Source: Burkholderiales bacterium
GTDB lineage: Bacteria > Pseudomonadota > Gammaproteobacteria > Burkholderiales > Burkholderiaceae_C
Assembly (NCBI GenBank): GCA_016703325.1
Contig: JADJCH010000062.1
Span: forward strand, 1 to 64,000
Reading direction: 5' to 3'
Length of the DNA: 64,000 bases
The position numbers and the translations under genes are program-made. Positions 52,375-61,410 of the stretch are shown one piece after another (within the stretch, counting starts at the first letter, position 1; every line of letters begins with the position of its first letter). Under the pieces are notes generated by a model. It had not been told where the DNA came from and ran no database searches. It was given only the letters and a program-made list of their open reading frames with translations.

Positions 52375-53298
52375 TCAGAGCTTCCAGAGCAATTCGATGC
52401 CGTAGCCCAGCGAAGTCTGCTCGTTGCGCGGCAGCTCCAGCGTGGTCGAGCCGCTGCTGTCGGTGATCGTCTGCGTCTGCGCGCTGCGCCGAGCCATGTT
52501 CCAGCGCCCCCACAGACCCAAATGCACGCCCGGGTGCACTGCCATGCTGTAGCGCCCCTCCAGTGACAGGTCGTAGCCCCGCGTGCTGTTGAAGGTCACA
52601 CCGGGGTGGTTGGTGTTTTCCACCCTCCGCACCATCGGCAACCCGATCAGGGCCTTCAGGCTGTAGTGGCTGGAATGGCCTTTCACGCCGCCGGTCTCCA
52701 GGCCGGCGCCCAGGTGCATCAGCACCTCCGTGCTCGACTCCTCCACGGTCGCCACCGACGGTAGTGACACCGCTGCATCCGCACCCAATGCGAAAGAGTG
52801 GCGTCGGAACGACTGGGTGCGCACGGAAGGCCCCCCCAGCAGGAAGGCCTCACCCCCCAGCCGGTAGTGACCGAGCACCTGCGTGTCCGAATTGCTGAAG
52901 CTCGCCTTGTTGGTCTGCAGCACCCGGTTGGTCAACGTCCTGCCGTTGAACGCATCCGAGGTGGCCGTCCAGGTTTCCGTGGCTGTGTCCGCAAAGAAGG
53001 TCACCTCGCTGGCCAGCGAGAACATCAGCTCCGGTGTCACGGCATAGACGGCACCGGTGGACAGGATGGGCGTGGACGTGCGCACACGCGAGTGCACAGG
53101 CTGAGAGCTCGGGAACTCCTGGTACTGATGGTTCAGCCGACCGAAGCCCAGGAGGAAGGAGTACCCCTGCTGATTGACAGAGGCAGGCTGGACCACCTGG
53201 GCCCAGCTTGGCACTGCGCAAGCCGCCAGGCTGCCGGCCAGACAGCAGGCCGCGACTCGTCCTGCACGCAGGGGATGGAATGGGTAGGAAGGCATCAA
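52375..53298 (-). CDS. Predicted outer-membrane beta-barrel protein
   Basis: A 307-residue exported protein. The signal peptide is AGRVAACCLAGSLAACAVPSWAQ, cut after residue 34. The rest is alternating amphipathic strands: QGYSFLLGFGRLNHQYQEF, TGAVYAVTPELMFSLASEV, LGAGLETGGVKGHSS, VTFNSTRGYDLSLEGRYSM and LGYGIELLWKL. The ending with an aromatic/hydrophobic strand fits an outer-membrane barrel of unknown type. It lies 67 bp after the large lipoprotein gene and is probably its operon partner. Confidence 0.7.
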   Translation of the reverse strand: MMPSYPFHPLRAGRVAACCLAGSLAACAVPSWAQVVQPASVNQQGYSFLLGFGRLNHQYQEFPSSQPVHSRVRTSTPILSTGAVYAVTPELMFSLASEVTFFADTATETWTATSDAFNGRTLTNRVLQTNKASFSNSDTQVLGHYRLGGEAFLLGGPSVRTQSFRRHSFALGADAAVSLPSVATVEESSTEVLMHLGAGLETGGVKGHSSHYSLKALIGLPMVRRVENTNHPGVTFNSTRGYDLSLEGRYSMAVHPGVHLGLWGRWNMARRSAQTQTITDSSGSTTLELPRNEQTSLGYGIELLWKL

Positions 53299-53365
53299 GC
53301 CACCTTTCTGAACTGCAAACGGGGTCTACACGCCAGGGCGGCACCCAGTGCCGCCCATCGGCTCA

Positions 53366-55159
53366 TCAGGGCCGCTGCACGGACAGGAGGAACAACTGGT
53401 TCACACTGGTCGTCGTGCTGGTGTTGGGCAGGTACACCGGGCTGAAACCCATGCCGCGCATCGTCAGGCTGTAGAACTCCCGCACGTTGCGGGTGCTGCC
53501 GTCGGACTGAGTGACGTCGGTAGCTGGCAGCCGGTGAACGTAGCCGTTGCGCGCCTTGTTGATCTCCAGCGTCTGCGGGTAAGTCACGGCCGAGGTGACG
53601 TTCCAGGCCGTGCGGGTCCAGCGTCCATTGCTGTTGTCGAGGCTGGCCACCGTGTTGCCGGTCTGGTCGACGGGCGTGACGGACTGATTGGAGGTGTTCA
53701 GGTAGAAGTTCCAGTGGCTCGTCACCGTGCCCACCGAAGGCAGCGTCAGTGTGCGCTGTTTGGACGCCAGCATGAACTCACCCGTGGCGTTGATCGACAC
53801 CATCATCAGGTCGCCATTGCCGGCGCGGTAGAAGAAGGTGCGGTCACGCCAGGGATCGGTCGTGTCGGTGCCGATCAGATCGAAGCCTCCGGCGGTGTTG
53901 GCCGTGAGGTTCGGCAGCAGCGTGGTCTGCTCGGTGCAGGTGCTGTCCGCGGCGGAGACGGCCTCGTCGAAGCAGCGTGCCCGAGTGATGGCACCCGCGG
54001 ACGAGAGCACGAAGGTGCCGGCGTCCACGTCCAACAGGGTGCTGTTGTTCGATTGCCAGCCGATGGTGTTCCAGGTCCCTGCCAGGTCGGCCACCGCGTG
54101 GGTCTGCTCGGGGAAGGCCATCGCCAGCCGGTACACCGGGGTGCCGGTGCTGTTGTCCGCGGCTCGCGCCACGGCAACGCCGGCGGGCGAAATGGCGATG
54201 TCCACACCGTCCAGGTTGGTGAAACGGCAACTCTGGCCGCTCACCGGGGTCCAGACTTCGGTGCTGTTGTCGTCTGCCCAGGTGGCGGTCAGCGTCGCCG
54301 CATCGAAGGACATCGAGTTGATTTCGGTGACCGGGTCGTTGTCGCCGGTGGCGGTGGACGGCTGGAACATCACCACCCGGTAGGTGGTGCTGCGCAGCGC
54401 ATCGCAGGTGGCCGCCTTCGCCTTGAGCAACAGCTCCGCCGGCAACGACGGCGTGCTGGTCGCGGCCGTCGCCGTGGCGCTGCCCGCCGCGCTGGTGCCG
54501 GCCGCCGTGGCGGCGACGGCGTCGCTCAACGACTCCAGCGTGCTGCCGCTGCTGCTCAGCGAGCTGCCCAGGTCGGTCAGCGTGATCGCATAGCGGGTCC
54601 CGGTACCGCTGAAGCTCAACGCGCCGGAGATCAGGTCGGTCAGGCCCGTCGTCGTCACCCCGGCGGTGACCAGGGTTTCCAGCACCGAGGTCTGCGCCGT
54701 GCGCACCTGGGTCGTTGTCACCAGGCCGGTGAGCTGGGTGGTGGTCACCGTCTCCATGAAGCTCTCCGGGTCGGCCCCGGTGAGTTGCGCCACCAGCAGT
54801 TCGGTCAGCGGCGAGATGTTGACGACCACTTCGGTGTTGGTGGTGTTGCCGTCACTCGGTGCCACCGAATGCATCACCAGCGTGCTGCCGGACGCCTTGA
54901 GCACGCAGGGCAGCGCGGCATTCTGCAGGGTGACGTTGTAGCTGCCGGTGCTGTCAGCGGTAGCGGTGCCGTTGCCCGCGGCGCACTTGATGGTCACGCT
55001 GGCCGACGGCAGCGGAGCCTCATAGGACGCCACCACACCGGTCAGGGTGACGTTGCCCGTGGTCACCGTCGACTTCTTGTCGTCCGAGGATCCTCCCCCT
55101 CCGCAGGCGGCCAGGAGGCCGGCAGAAATCAGGGCCAGGGTCAACGTGCGCATCTTCAT
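53366..55159 (-). CDS. Large predicted lipoprotein of unknown function
   Basis: A 597-residue lipoprotein: signal MKMRTLTLALISAGLLAAC with the lipid-bearing Cys19, then GGGGSSDD, a linker typical of outer-membrane sorting. Next is a small Ig-like domain (NVTLTGVVASYEAPLPSASVTI), a Thr/Ser/Ala-rich helical region (residues about 100-250), and a C-terminal half with repeated beta motifs (DAATLTATWADDNSTEVW, DLAGTWNTIGWQSNNSTLL). No enzyme motif is seen. The style is that of surface-exposed substrate or matrix proteins in Burkholderiales. The barrel gene follows on the same strand. Confidence 0.75.
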   Translation of the reverse strand: MKMRTLTLALISAGLLAACGGGGSSDDKKSTVTTGNVTLTGVVASYEAPLPSASVTIKCAAGNGTATADSTGSYNVTLQNAALPCVLKASGSTLVMHSVAPSDGNTTNTEVVVNISPLTELLVAQLTGADPESFMETVTTTQLTGLVTTTQVRTAQTSVLETLVTAGVTTTGLTDLISGALSFSGTGTRYAITLTDLGSSLSSSGSTLESLSDAVAATAAGTSAAGSATATAATSTPSLPAELLLKAKAATCDALRSTTYRVVMFQPSTATGDNDPVTEINSMSFDAATLTATWADDNSTEVWTPVSGQSCRFTNLDGVDIAISPAGVAVARAADNSTGTPVYRLAMAFPEQTHAVADLAGTWNTIGWQSNNSTLLDVDAGTFVLSSAGAITRARCFDEAVSAADSTCTEQTTLLPNLTANTAGGFDLIGTDTTDPWRDRTFFYRAGNGDLMMVSINATGEFMLASKQRTLTLPSVGTVTSHWNFYLNTSNQSVTPVDQTGNTVASLDNSNGRWTRTAWNVTSAVTYPQTLEINKARNGYVHRLPATDVTQSDGSTRNVREFYSLTMRGMGFSPVYLPNTSTTTSVNQLFLLSVQRP

Positions 55160-55418
55160 CGGGGGGCTCCAGGTGCATGGGGTTCGTCAGAGGGAGGGGC
55201 GCCGGCAGCAGTTGCCATCGGCTCGGCGATCAAGCGGCCACCCCACAGCCGTCAAGCCTCCCCGAAACCCGGGTCACCCGGCTTCAACCAAACGGATGAC
55301 CCCCCCGCCCTGCTGCGTGCAGGCTGTCACACCAACCTTCACCCTCTGCCGCGCGGGTGACCAGGCATCGTCCGTTCGGTGGAACCCCGGCGGGTGTGGC
55401 TGCCCTACGATTCAGGGC

Positions 55419-57890
55419 ATGGACGGCCTCGCACCGCAGCGCACCCCGCACGGGACCCGCCCGGTGCGGCTGCATCGGCTGTGGGCAATGCTGATGTGCT
55501 GGGCTGCGTTGCTGCTGGGGCCGGCCCCTGCCGTTGCCGCCATCCCTGCACAGTCACAAGGACTGCAATTGCAGGTGGCTGAGTTCAGGACCGATGCGCA
55601 GTCGCCCTGGCAGCGCGTGGAGTTGCCGGACACTTGGTCGTACCGGGGCCTGGCCAATGGCGGCGCCGGCCAATACCGCCTGGAAGTGGACCTGGGCAGC
55701 AGCGCCCCGATCGAGGTCTGGGCCCTGCGTGCCGAGCGCATGAGCACCCACCACGAGGTACGCATCAACGGCGTCTGGGTGCGTGGGCACCTGGGTTCCG
55801 ATGAGGGGCCGCCCCGCCCGATGCCCACCCTGGTCAGCATCCCTGCCGGACTGCTGCACGCGGGTGTCAATGAAGTATGGATCGACGTACGCCACGGCAG
55901 CCGCGCCGGCTTGTCTGACCTGGTGCTCGGTCCGGAAGCCGCCTTGGAGCCCGGCTACACCTGGAGCCAGCACCGCAGCGCCACGCTGGCCCAACTGGCC
56001 AATGCGGCCGGCGCGGCCATCGGGATCTTCGTGCTGTCGCTGTGGGCTGCGCGGCGCAGCGAAGTGGTGCTGGGCAGCTTTGGCGCACTGGCGCTGCTGG
56101 CCAGTCTGCGCAACCTGAGCTACTACCCGCTCGGTCCCTCGGTGTCGCTGCCCAACCCCGGCTTCTGGTTCTTCGCGGCGCAGGTGGCCTCGGTGTGGCT
56201 GCTGGGCTGGTTTGCCATGGCCTTTGCCGGGCGCCGGCCGGCCTGGTTCGCCCGGCTGCTCAACGGCAGTGCGGCGCTGCTGCTGCCGGCCGGGCTGGTG
56301 GTGAGCTGGCTGGGGGACTTGCAGCCGCTGCGCGGCATCGTCTACCCCTGGCTGCTGCTGCTGACGCTGCCGGCGCTGGGGCTGATCGGCTGGCGCACCC
56401 TGCAGCCCGCGGCACAGCTGCAGCGCCTGTTGCCCGCCACCTTGCTGTTGGTACTCGGCTCTGCCCTGCACGACTACCTGTACCAGATGGGCCACACCTC
56501 CATCATGGACAGCTATTGGTTGCCCTACACCGTGCCGCTGACCATTGCGGGGTATGCCGCCGTACTCACCCATCGACTGGTGCAGGTCATGGCCGAAGGT
56601 GAACGCCTGAACCTGAGCCTGGAGCGGCGGGTGGCAGAGCGCACCCGGGAGCTGCAGGCCGCCAATGCCGCCAAGACGCGCTTCCTCGCCACCGCCAGCC
56701 ACGACCTGCGTCAGCCGATGATGACCATCGGCCTGCTGACCAGCCTGCTGCGCGAGCAGGCCCTGAGCCCGGCGCTGCGTCAGCTGGTGGAGCGGCTGCA
56801 GGAGGCCAGCGCGGCGATGGACCACCTGTTGCGTGGGCTGCTGGACCTGTCCCGGCTGGAGTCGGGCACGGTGCGGCCCCGGCGTGCCGCGGTGGCGTTG
56901 CAGCCGCTGTTCGAAGCCGTCGCCCGACAGTGCGACGAGCTGGCCATGCGCAAGGGGCTGCGCCTGATCCTGCACCCCACCACGGCCGTGGTGGACAGCG
57001 ATCCGGTGCTGCTGGAACAGGTGCTGGCCAACCTGGTGGGCAACGCGGTGCGCTACACCGAAGCGGGCGGCGTGCTGGTGGGAGTGCGCCGGGCAGGAGC
57101 CGGACAGGTGCGACTGCAGGTGATCGACACCGGCCCGGGCATTCCACAAGAGGCTCAGCTCACCATCTTCGACGAATTTGTGCAGCTCGATACCCCGGTG
57201 GCGGCCCGCTCCCATGGGGTGGGGCTCGGCCTGGCCATCGTCAAACGCAGCCTGGCGCTGCTGGAGGCCCCGCTGGAACTGCGCTCCGAACCCGGGCGGG
57301 GCAGTCGATTCAGCATCACGCTTGAACGAGCCCGCAGCGCCGAAGCGCAGCAGTTGCCAACGGCGACAACCGCCCCTCGCGCCGCGCCACCGGCTGCGCA
57401 CAATGCAGCGCATGTGACAGCGCCTATGTCAACGCATAGGGCAGCGCAGGAAGACCCGGGTGAGCTCACCCCGCAGACCTCACCGGCAGGCCTGCTGGTG
57501 CACCGCCGGATCTGGCACCTGGAGGACGACGAAGCTGCTCGCGAGGCGCTGCGCCTGAGGCTCGAACGCTGGGGCGCGCAGGTGCTGGGCGTGGCGGACC
57601 TGGCCCAATGGCGGCAGCTGATCTCCGATGCTGCCCGACACCCGCCACCTGACCTGCTGATCTGCGACCGCCACCTGCCCGACGGTGACGGTCTGACGGC
57701 CCTGGATGACTGGCGTCGCCTCTACCCCGGCACCCCGGTCCTGGTGGTGACGGGCGACACCGCGCCCACCGACCTCCAGACCCTGGCCGAAGCGGGTGTG
57801 CCTCTGCTGCACAAACCCTTCAGCTCGGACGAACTGCTCAGCGCACTGCTCACGATGCTTCCGCCAGGCGCACCCGATGCGCCTCAGTGA
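55419..57890 (+). CDS. Hybrid sensor histidine kinase with 7TM (DISM-type) sensor and C-terminal receiver
   Basis: An 823-residue sensor. After the signal peptide (residues 16-41) come a periplasmic DISM-type beta domain (VELPDTWSYRGLANG..YRLEVDL, EVRINGVWV) and seven membrane helices (about 186-390). The HisKA domain has phospho-acceptor H428 in TASHDLRQPMMTIGLL; the ATPase has NLVGNAVRYTEAGG and DTGPGIP. An Ala/Pro-rich linker leads to the receiver with D750 in LLICDRHLPDGDGL. It converges with the LuxR-type regulator gene and overlaps it by 7 bp, so the two are a likely signalling pair. The ligand is unknown. The ATG at 55419 puts the signal peptide at the N-terminus. Confidence 0.92.
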   Translation: MDGLAPQRTPHGTRPVRLHRLWAMLMCWAALLLGPAPAVAAIPAQSQGLQLQVAEFRTDAQSPWQRVELPDTWSYRGLANGGAGQYRLEVDLGSSAPIEVWALRAERMSTHHEVRINGVWVRGHLGSDEGPPRPMPTLVSIPAGLLHAGVNEVWIDVRHGSRAGLSDLVLGPEAALEPGYTWSQHRSATLAQLANAAGAAIGIFVLSLWAARRSEVVLGSFGALALLASLRNLSYYPLGPSVSLPNPGFWFFAAQVASVWLLGWFAMAFAGRRPAWFARLLNGSAALLLPAGLVVSWLGDLQPLRGIVYPWLLLLTLPALGLIGWRTLQPAAQLQRLLPATLLLVLGSALHDYLYQMGHTSIMDSYWLPYTVPLTIAGYAAVLTHRLVQVMAEGERLNLSLERRVAERTRELQAANAAKTRFLATASHDLRQPMMTIGLLTSLLREQALSPALRQLVERLQEASAAMDHLLRGLLDLSRLESGTVRPRRAAVALQPLFEAVARQCDELAMRKGLRLILHPTTAVVDSDPVLLEQVLANLVGNAVRYTEAGGVLVGVRRAGAGQVRLQVIDTGPGIPQEAQLTIFDEFVQLDTPVAARSHGVGLGLAIVKRSLALLEAPLELRSEPGRGSRFSITLERARSAEAQQLPTATTAPRAAPPAAHNAAHVTAPMSTHRAAQEDPGELTPQTSPAGLLVHRRIWHLEDDEAAREALRLRLERWGAQVLGVADLAQWRQLISDAARHPPPDLLICDRHLPDGDGLTALDDWRRLYPGTPVLVVTGDTAPTDLQTLAEAGVPLLHKPFSSDELLSALLTMLPPGAPDAPQ

Positions 57891-58531
57891 GCGGCCGACC
57901 AGCCCAGTCGGGCCGCAGCCACCACCGCCTGGGTGCGGCTGTTCACGTCCAGTTTGCGGAACACCGCCTGCAGGTGCGTCTTGACGGTGGACTCCGACAG
58001 AGCCAGTTCGCGGCAGATCAGCTTGTTGGACTTGCCCTGCAGCAGCAGCCGAAGCACATCGGCCTGCCGGCCTGAGAAGGAGTCATCCTGGCTCGCCGAC
58101 GGAGCCCCACCGAAGCCTGCGACGGACCGATCCAGCAGCGGCTCGGACAGGACCCGGCCCACCGCGCTCAACAGTTCGCTGACATCGGCGGACTTGCTCA
58201 GCGCAACAACTGCCCCCGCCGCCACGGCGGACTGGAACAGCTCAGGATTTTCCTCCCCGGTGAGCACCAGCACAGCCAGCTGCGGATGGGCCTGCAGCAG
58301 GCGCTCGAGCGTGAACATGCCACGGGAATCCTTCAAGGTGAGATCAAGCAAGACCAGGTCCACCGGAGCAGACGGCACTGCCGAGTGCCGACTGCGCTGT
58401 TGCAGGTACCTCAACGCCGTGTGAAGCGAGCCCGCCTCGATGAACTCCCACTGCGGCTGGTGTTGACCCAACAGCGAACGCAGCGACTGACGGAACAGGA
58501 CATGGTCGTCAACCAGAAGGACAGTCTTCAT
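57884..58531 (-). CDS. LuxR/NarL-family response regulator
   Basis: A 215-residue regulator. The receiver has VLLVDDHVLFRQSL with the acidic pocket (D8, D9), phosphorylation site D63 in LVLLDLTLKD and the conserved Lys of ALSKSAD. The C-terminal HTH (FSGRQADVLRLLLQGKSNKLI, LALSESTVKTHLQAVFRKL) is at about 148-205. Start ATG at 58531; a longer frame adds 17 residues (MIESDGRLTMVIDFFSS). Its 3' end overlaps that of the hybrid kinase, a natural partner. Its 5' end faces the hydrolase gene across 163 bp. Confidence 0.92.
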   Translation of the reverse strand: MKTVLLVDDHVLFRQSLRSLLGQHQPQWEFIEAGSLHTALRYLQQRSRHSAVPSAPVDLVLLDLTLKDSRGMFTLERLLQAHPQLAVLVLTGEENPELFQSAVAAGAVVALSKSADVSELLSAVGRVLSEPLLDRSVAGFGGAPSASQDDSFSGRQADVLRLLLQGKSNKLICRELALSESTVKTHLQAVFRKLDVNSRTQAVVAAARLGWSAAH

Positions 58532-58694
58532 CGAACTGAAAAAATCGATAACCATTGTTAATCGTCCGTCGGATTCGATCATGGGAGCCCGCCGAACAAC
58601 CGGGGACTTCCGGGGTCTGTTCGGGGCTTGCGGTCATCGTGCACACAAGGCCCCAGGGCATGGCGGCGGGCTTGGCTCCACTACAGTGCGCAAC

Positions 58695-59624
58695 ATGCTC
58701 GAACCCACCTGGCCGGACAACCTGCGCGTGTTGGAACGCGGCTGGCTGTCGTCCAACAACATCCTGCTGATGCCACCGGAAGGGGAGGCCGGAAGTGCGG
58801 TGCTGATCGACTCCGGCCACAGCGCCCACGCAGAGCAGACACAAGCGCTGCTGGCACATGCCCTGCAGGGTCGGACGCTGGGCCGGTTGGTGAACACCCA
58901 CCTGCATTCCGACCACTGCGGCGGCAATGCGCTGCTGCAGCATCACCACGACCTCACCACCGCGGTGCCGGCCAGCCAGCTCACGGCCGTGCAGCGATGG
59001 GATCGCGAGGCACTGAGTTACGCGGCCACCGGGCAACGTTGCGACGCCTTCCGTGCCGAGGAGCCCCTGTTCACCGGTGAAACGATGCAGTGGGCCGGCC
59101 AGAGTTGGACCTCCCTGGCCGCCCCGGGCCATGACCCCCATGCCCTGATGCTCTGGCGCGACGATGTCGGCGTGCTGGTCGCCGGAGATGCCCTGTGGGA
59201 AAACGGCTTTGGTGTGGTGTTTCCGGAGCTGGAAGGGGTGGGCGCCTTCGATGAAGTGGCGCAGGTGCTGGACCTGATCGAGACCCTGCCGGTGCGTTGG
59301 GTGATCCCCGGACACGGGGCGGCCTTCACCGACGTGGCCGGTGCGCTGCAGCGTGCCCGCCGCCGACTGGCCGCCCACCGCGCTGCGCCGCACCGGCATG
59401 CCCGCCACGCCGCCAAGGTGCTGGTCAAGTACCACCTGATGGAGGAACTGCGACAGGATGTGCAGACCCTGCTGGACTGGGCCGAGACCACCCCGCTGCT
59501 GCACAGCTGCCAGGCCCGTGCCCAGGAACCAGGCACGCCGAGGGAGTTTGCCGAGCGCCTGCTGCTGGAACTGCTCGAAGCTGGCGCCCTTCGGCGAGAG
59601 GGTCAGGTCATCCTGGACGTTTGA
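58695..59624 (+). CDS. Metallo-beta-lactamase-fold hydrolase
   Basis: A 309-residue zinc hydrolase of the MBL fold. The metal motif H69-x-H71-x-D73-H74 is in NTHLHSDHCGGN, followed by APGHDPHALML, LVAGDALWENGFG and the C-terminal WVIPGHGAAF. It lacks a signal peptide. Related proteins include glyoxalase II-like thiolesterases and N-acyl-homoserine lactonases; I cannot choose. It is divergent from the LuxR-type regulator, which might control it. The ATG at 58695 starts the conserved part. Confidence 0.88.
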   Translation: MLEPTWPDNLRVLERGWLSSNNILLMPPEGEAGSAVLIDSGHSAHAEQTQALLAHALQGRTLGRLVNTHLHSDHCGGNALLQHHHDLTTAVPASQLTAVQRWDREALSYAATGQRCDAFRAEEPLFTGETMQWAGQSWTSLAAPGHDPHALMLWRDDVGVLVAGDALWENGFGVVFPELEGVGAFDEVAQVLDLIETLPVRWVIPGHGAAFTDVAGALQRARRRLAAHRAAPHRHARHAAKVLVKYHLMEELRQDVQTLLDWAETTPLLHSCQARAQEPGTPREFAERLLLELLEAGALRREGQVILDV

Positions 59625-59904
59625 GGCGGCGACCCGGGCCGAACCCCGCCCACCACAGCCCCACAGCGCAGGCCACCACCATGCCAAGGTAGGTGGCCAT
59701 GCGGCCATCGCGCCCCTGAACCAGCAGCCCCACCAGCAGCGCTGCCACGCTGCCTGCTGCGGCAAAACCGGTCAGGTGCGTCCAGGCCACACCGGCCAGG
59801 TCCCGCCGCCACAGGCCTTTGGCCAGGGCTGCGGCGATCGCCGCCAGCGCCAGGGCGGGCAGGAAGAGGTTCGCGAAATGATTCAGTGCGTCCAGTGGGC
59901 CCAT
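59608..59904 (-). CDS. Small three-helix membrane protein
   Basis: A 98-residue hydrophobic protein with three membrane helices (LFLPALALAAIAAALA, WTHLTGFAAAGSVAALLVGLL, MATYLGMVVACAVGLWWAGF) and a basic end (GPGRRLKRPG). Its 3' end overlaps the hydrolase gene by 17 bp on the opposite strand, and its 5' end faces hemA. It is a conserved-looking but unnamed neighbour of hemA. The start at 59904 is the first ATG before the helices. Confidence 0.65.
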   Translation of the reverse strand: MGPLDALNHFANLFLPALALAAIAAALAKGLWRRDLAGVAWTHLTGFAAAGSVAALLVGLLVQGRDGRMATYLGMVVACAVGLWWAGFGPGRRLKRPG

Positions 59905-59970
59905 GCGGTGTTGTCCCCCGCTTCCAAAATGATCCTGGTCAAGGTTGATGGCCGCAGTCGGCGCAGAGGG

Positions 59971-59999
59971 TTGGGCATGGGGGCTGCAAATCTTACAAT
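59971..59999 (+). promoter_or_regulatory. hemA promoter
   Basis: TTGGGC (59971-59976) and TACAAT (59994-59999) are exactly 17 bp apart. The expected transcription start, about 60006, lies two bases before the hemA ATG, so the mRNA would be nearly leaderless. Confidence 0.65.
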
Positions 60000-60007
60000 C
60001 CGCGCCC

Positions 60008-61315
60008 ATGAGCGTTTTCGCCCTCAGCCTGAACCACCACACCGCGCCGGTCGACCTGCGCGGGCGGTTCGCGTTCACGCTCGACCAGCTCTCGCCTGCG
60101 CTGCGCGGCCTGCAGGAAGGCCTGCAGCGCGCCCAGCCCGAAGTGGCGCTGCTGTCCACCTGCAACCGCACCGAGCTCTATGTGGCCGCCGACCCGGGTC
60201 GCTCGCGCCACCTGGTGCGCCCGACCCTGGAATGGCTGGCCACCCACGGCGGCGTCAGCGCCGACGATCTGACGCGCCACACCCACGTGCTGGAGCAGGG
60301 GGCCGCCGCGCGCCACGCCTTCCGCGTCGCTTCCGGGCTGGACTCGATGGTGCTGGGCGAGCCGCAGATCCTCGGCCAGATGAAGCAGGCGGTGCGCGAG
60401 GCCGACTCTGCCGGCACGCTGGGCACCACGCTGCACCAGCTGTTCCAGCGCAGCTTCTCGGTGGCCAAGGAGGTGCGCACCTCGACCGAGATCGGCTCAC
60501 ATTCCATCAGCATGGCCGCCGCGGCGGTGCGGCTGGCGGCACAGCTGTTCGAGGACCTGCGCAGGATCCGCGTGCTCTTCGTCGGCGCGGGCGAGATGAT
60601 CGAGCTGGCGACCACGCACTTTGCCGCCAAGGCGCCCAAACACATCGCGATTGCCAACCGCACGCTGGAACGCGGCGAGAAGCTGGCCTCGCACTTCGGC
60701 GCCGAGGCGATGCGCCTGGCCGACCTGCCCAGCCGGCTGCACGAGTTCGATGCGGTGATTTCGTGCACGGCGTCCACCCTGCCGCTGATCGGCCTGGGCG
60801 CGGTCGAGCGGGCGCTGAAGGCGCGCAAGCGCCGCCCGATGTTCATGGTCGACCTGGCGGTGCCGCGCGACATCGAGCCCGAGGTCGCCCAGCTCGACGA
60901 CGTCTACCTCTACACCGTCGATGACCTGTCAGCCATCGTGCAGACCGCCGGTGAAAAACGGCAAGCTGCCGTCGCGCAGGCCGAGGCCATCATCGAGAGC
61001 GGCGTGCAGAACTTCGTGCACTGGCTGGACCAGCGCGCCACGGTTCCGCTGATCCAGGCGCTGAACACCCAGGCCGACACCTGGCGCACAGCCGAGATCG
61101 CCCGCGCCCGCAAGCAGCTGGCCAAGGGCAGCTCGGTGGACGAGGTGCTGGAGGCGCTCTCGCGCGGCCTGACGCAGAAGATGCTGCACGGCGCCCTGGC
61201 CGAGCTGCACAACGCCGACCCGAACCAGCGCGCCCACACCGCCGAGGTGGTGTCGCGCCTTTTCCTGCGCGGCAACCTGCCGGGCAGCGAACGCGGTCCG
61301 CGCGAGCCGTCCTAG
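60008..61315 (+). CDS. hemA: Glutamyl-tRNA reductase
   Basis: The first step of C5-pathway tetrapyrrole synthesis: reduces Glu-tRNA to glutamate-1-semialdehyde. The 435-residue product begins MSVFALSLNHHTAPVDLR, with the catalytic C52 in LLSTCNRTELYVA, GEPQILGQMKQAVREA, the NADPH-binding GAGEMIELA, and a C-terminal dimerisation helix. The ATG at 60008 has almost no upstream ribosome-binding site. prfA follows after 95 bp, then prmC; hemA-prfA-prmC is a common gene order in proteobacteria. Confidence 0.97.
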   Translation: MSVFALSLNHHTAPVDLRGRFAFTLDQLSPALRGLQEGLQRAQPEVALLSTCNRTELYVAADPGRSRHLVRPTLEWLATHGGVSADDLTRHTHVLEQGAAARHAFRVASGLDSMVLGEPQILGQMKQAVREADSAGTLGTTLHQLFQRSFSVAKEVRTSTEIGSHSISMAAAAVRLAAQLFEDLRRIRVLFVGAGEMIELATTHFAAKAPKHIAIANRTLERGEKLASHFGAEAMRLADLPSRLHEFDAVISCTASTLPLIGLGAVERALKARKRRPMFMVDLAVPRDIEPEVAQLDDVYLYTVDDLSAIVQTAGEKRQAAVAQAEAIIESGVQNFVHWLDQRATVPLIQALNTQADTWRTAEIARARKQLAKGSSVDEVLEALSRGLTQKMLHGALAELHNADPNQRAHTAEVVSRLFLRGNLPGSERGPREPS

Positions 61316-61410
61316 CGACGCGGAGGATCTGCGCGCCGCCGGCGCGCACCACCGCCTTGGCCGGGGCACACATCCAGGCGAGGCCTCATGCCTTGTCCTT
61401 CCCCGCCACC

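Noticed and set aside
53348..55360. A 670-codon plus-strand frame over the lipoprotein gene
   Set aside because: The minus strand has a signal peptide, lipobox and sensible domain structure; the plus frame has none.
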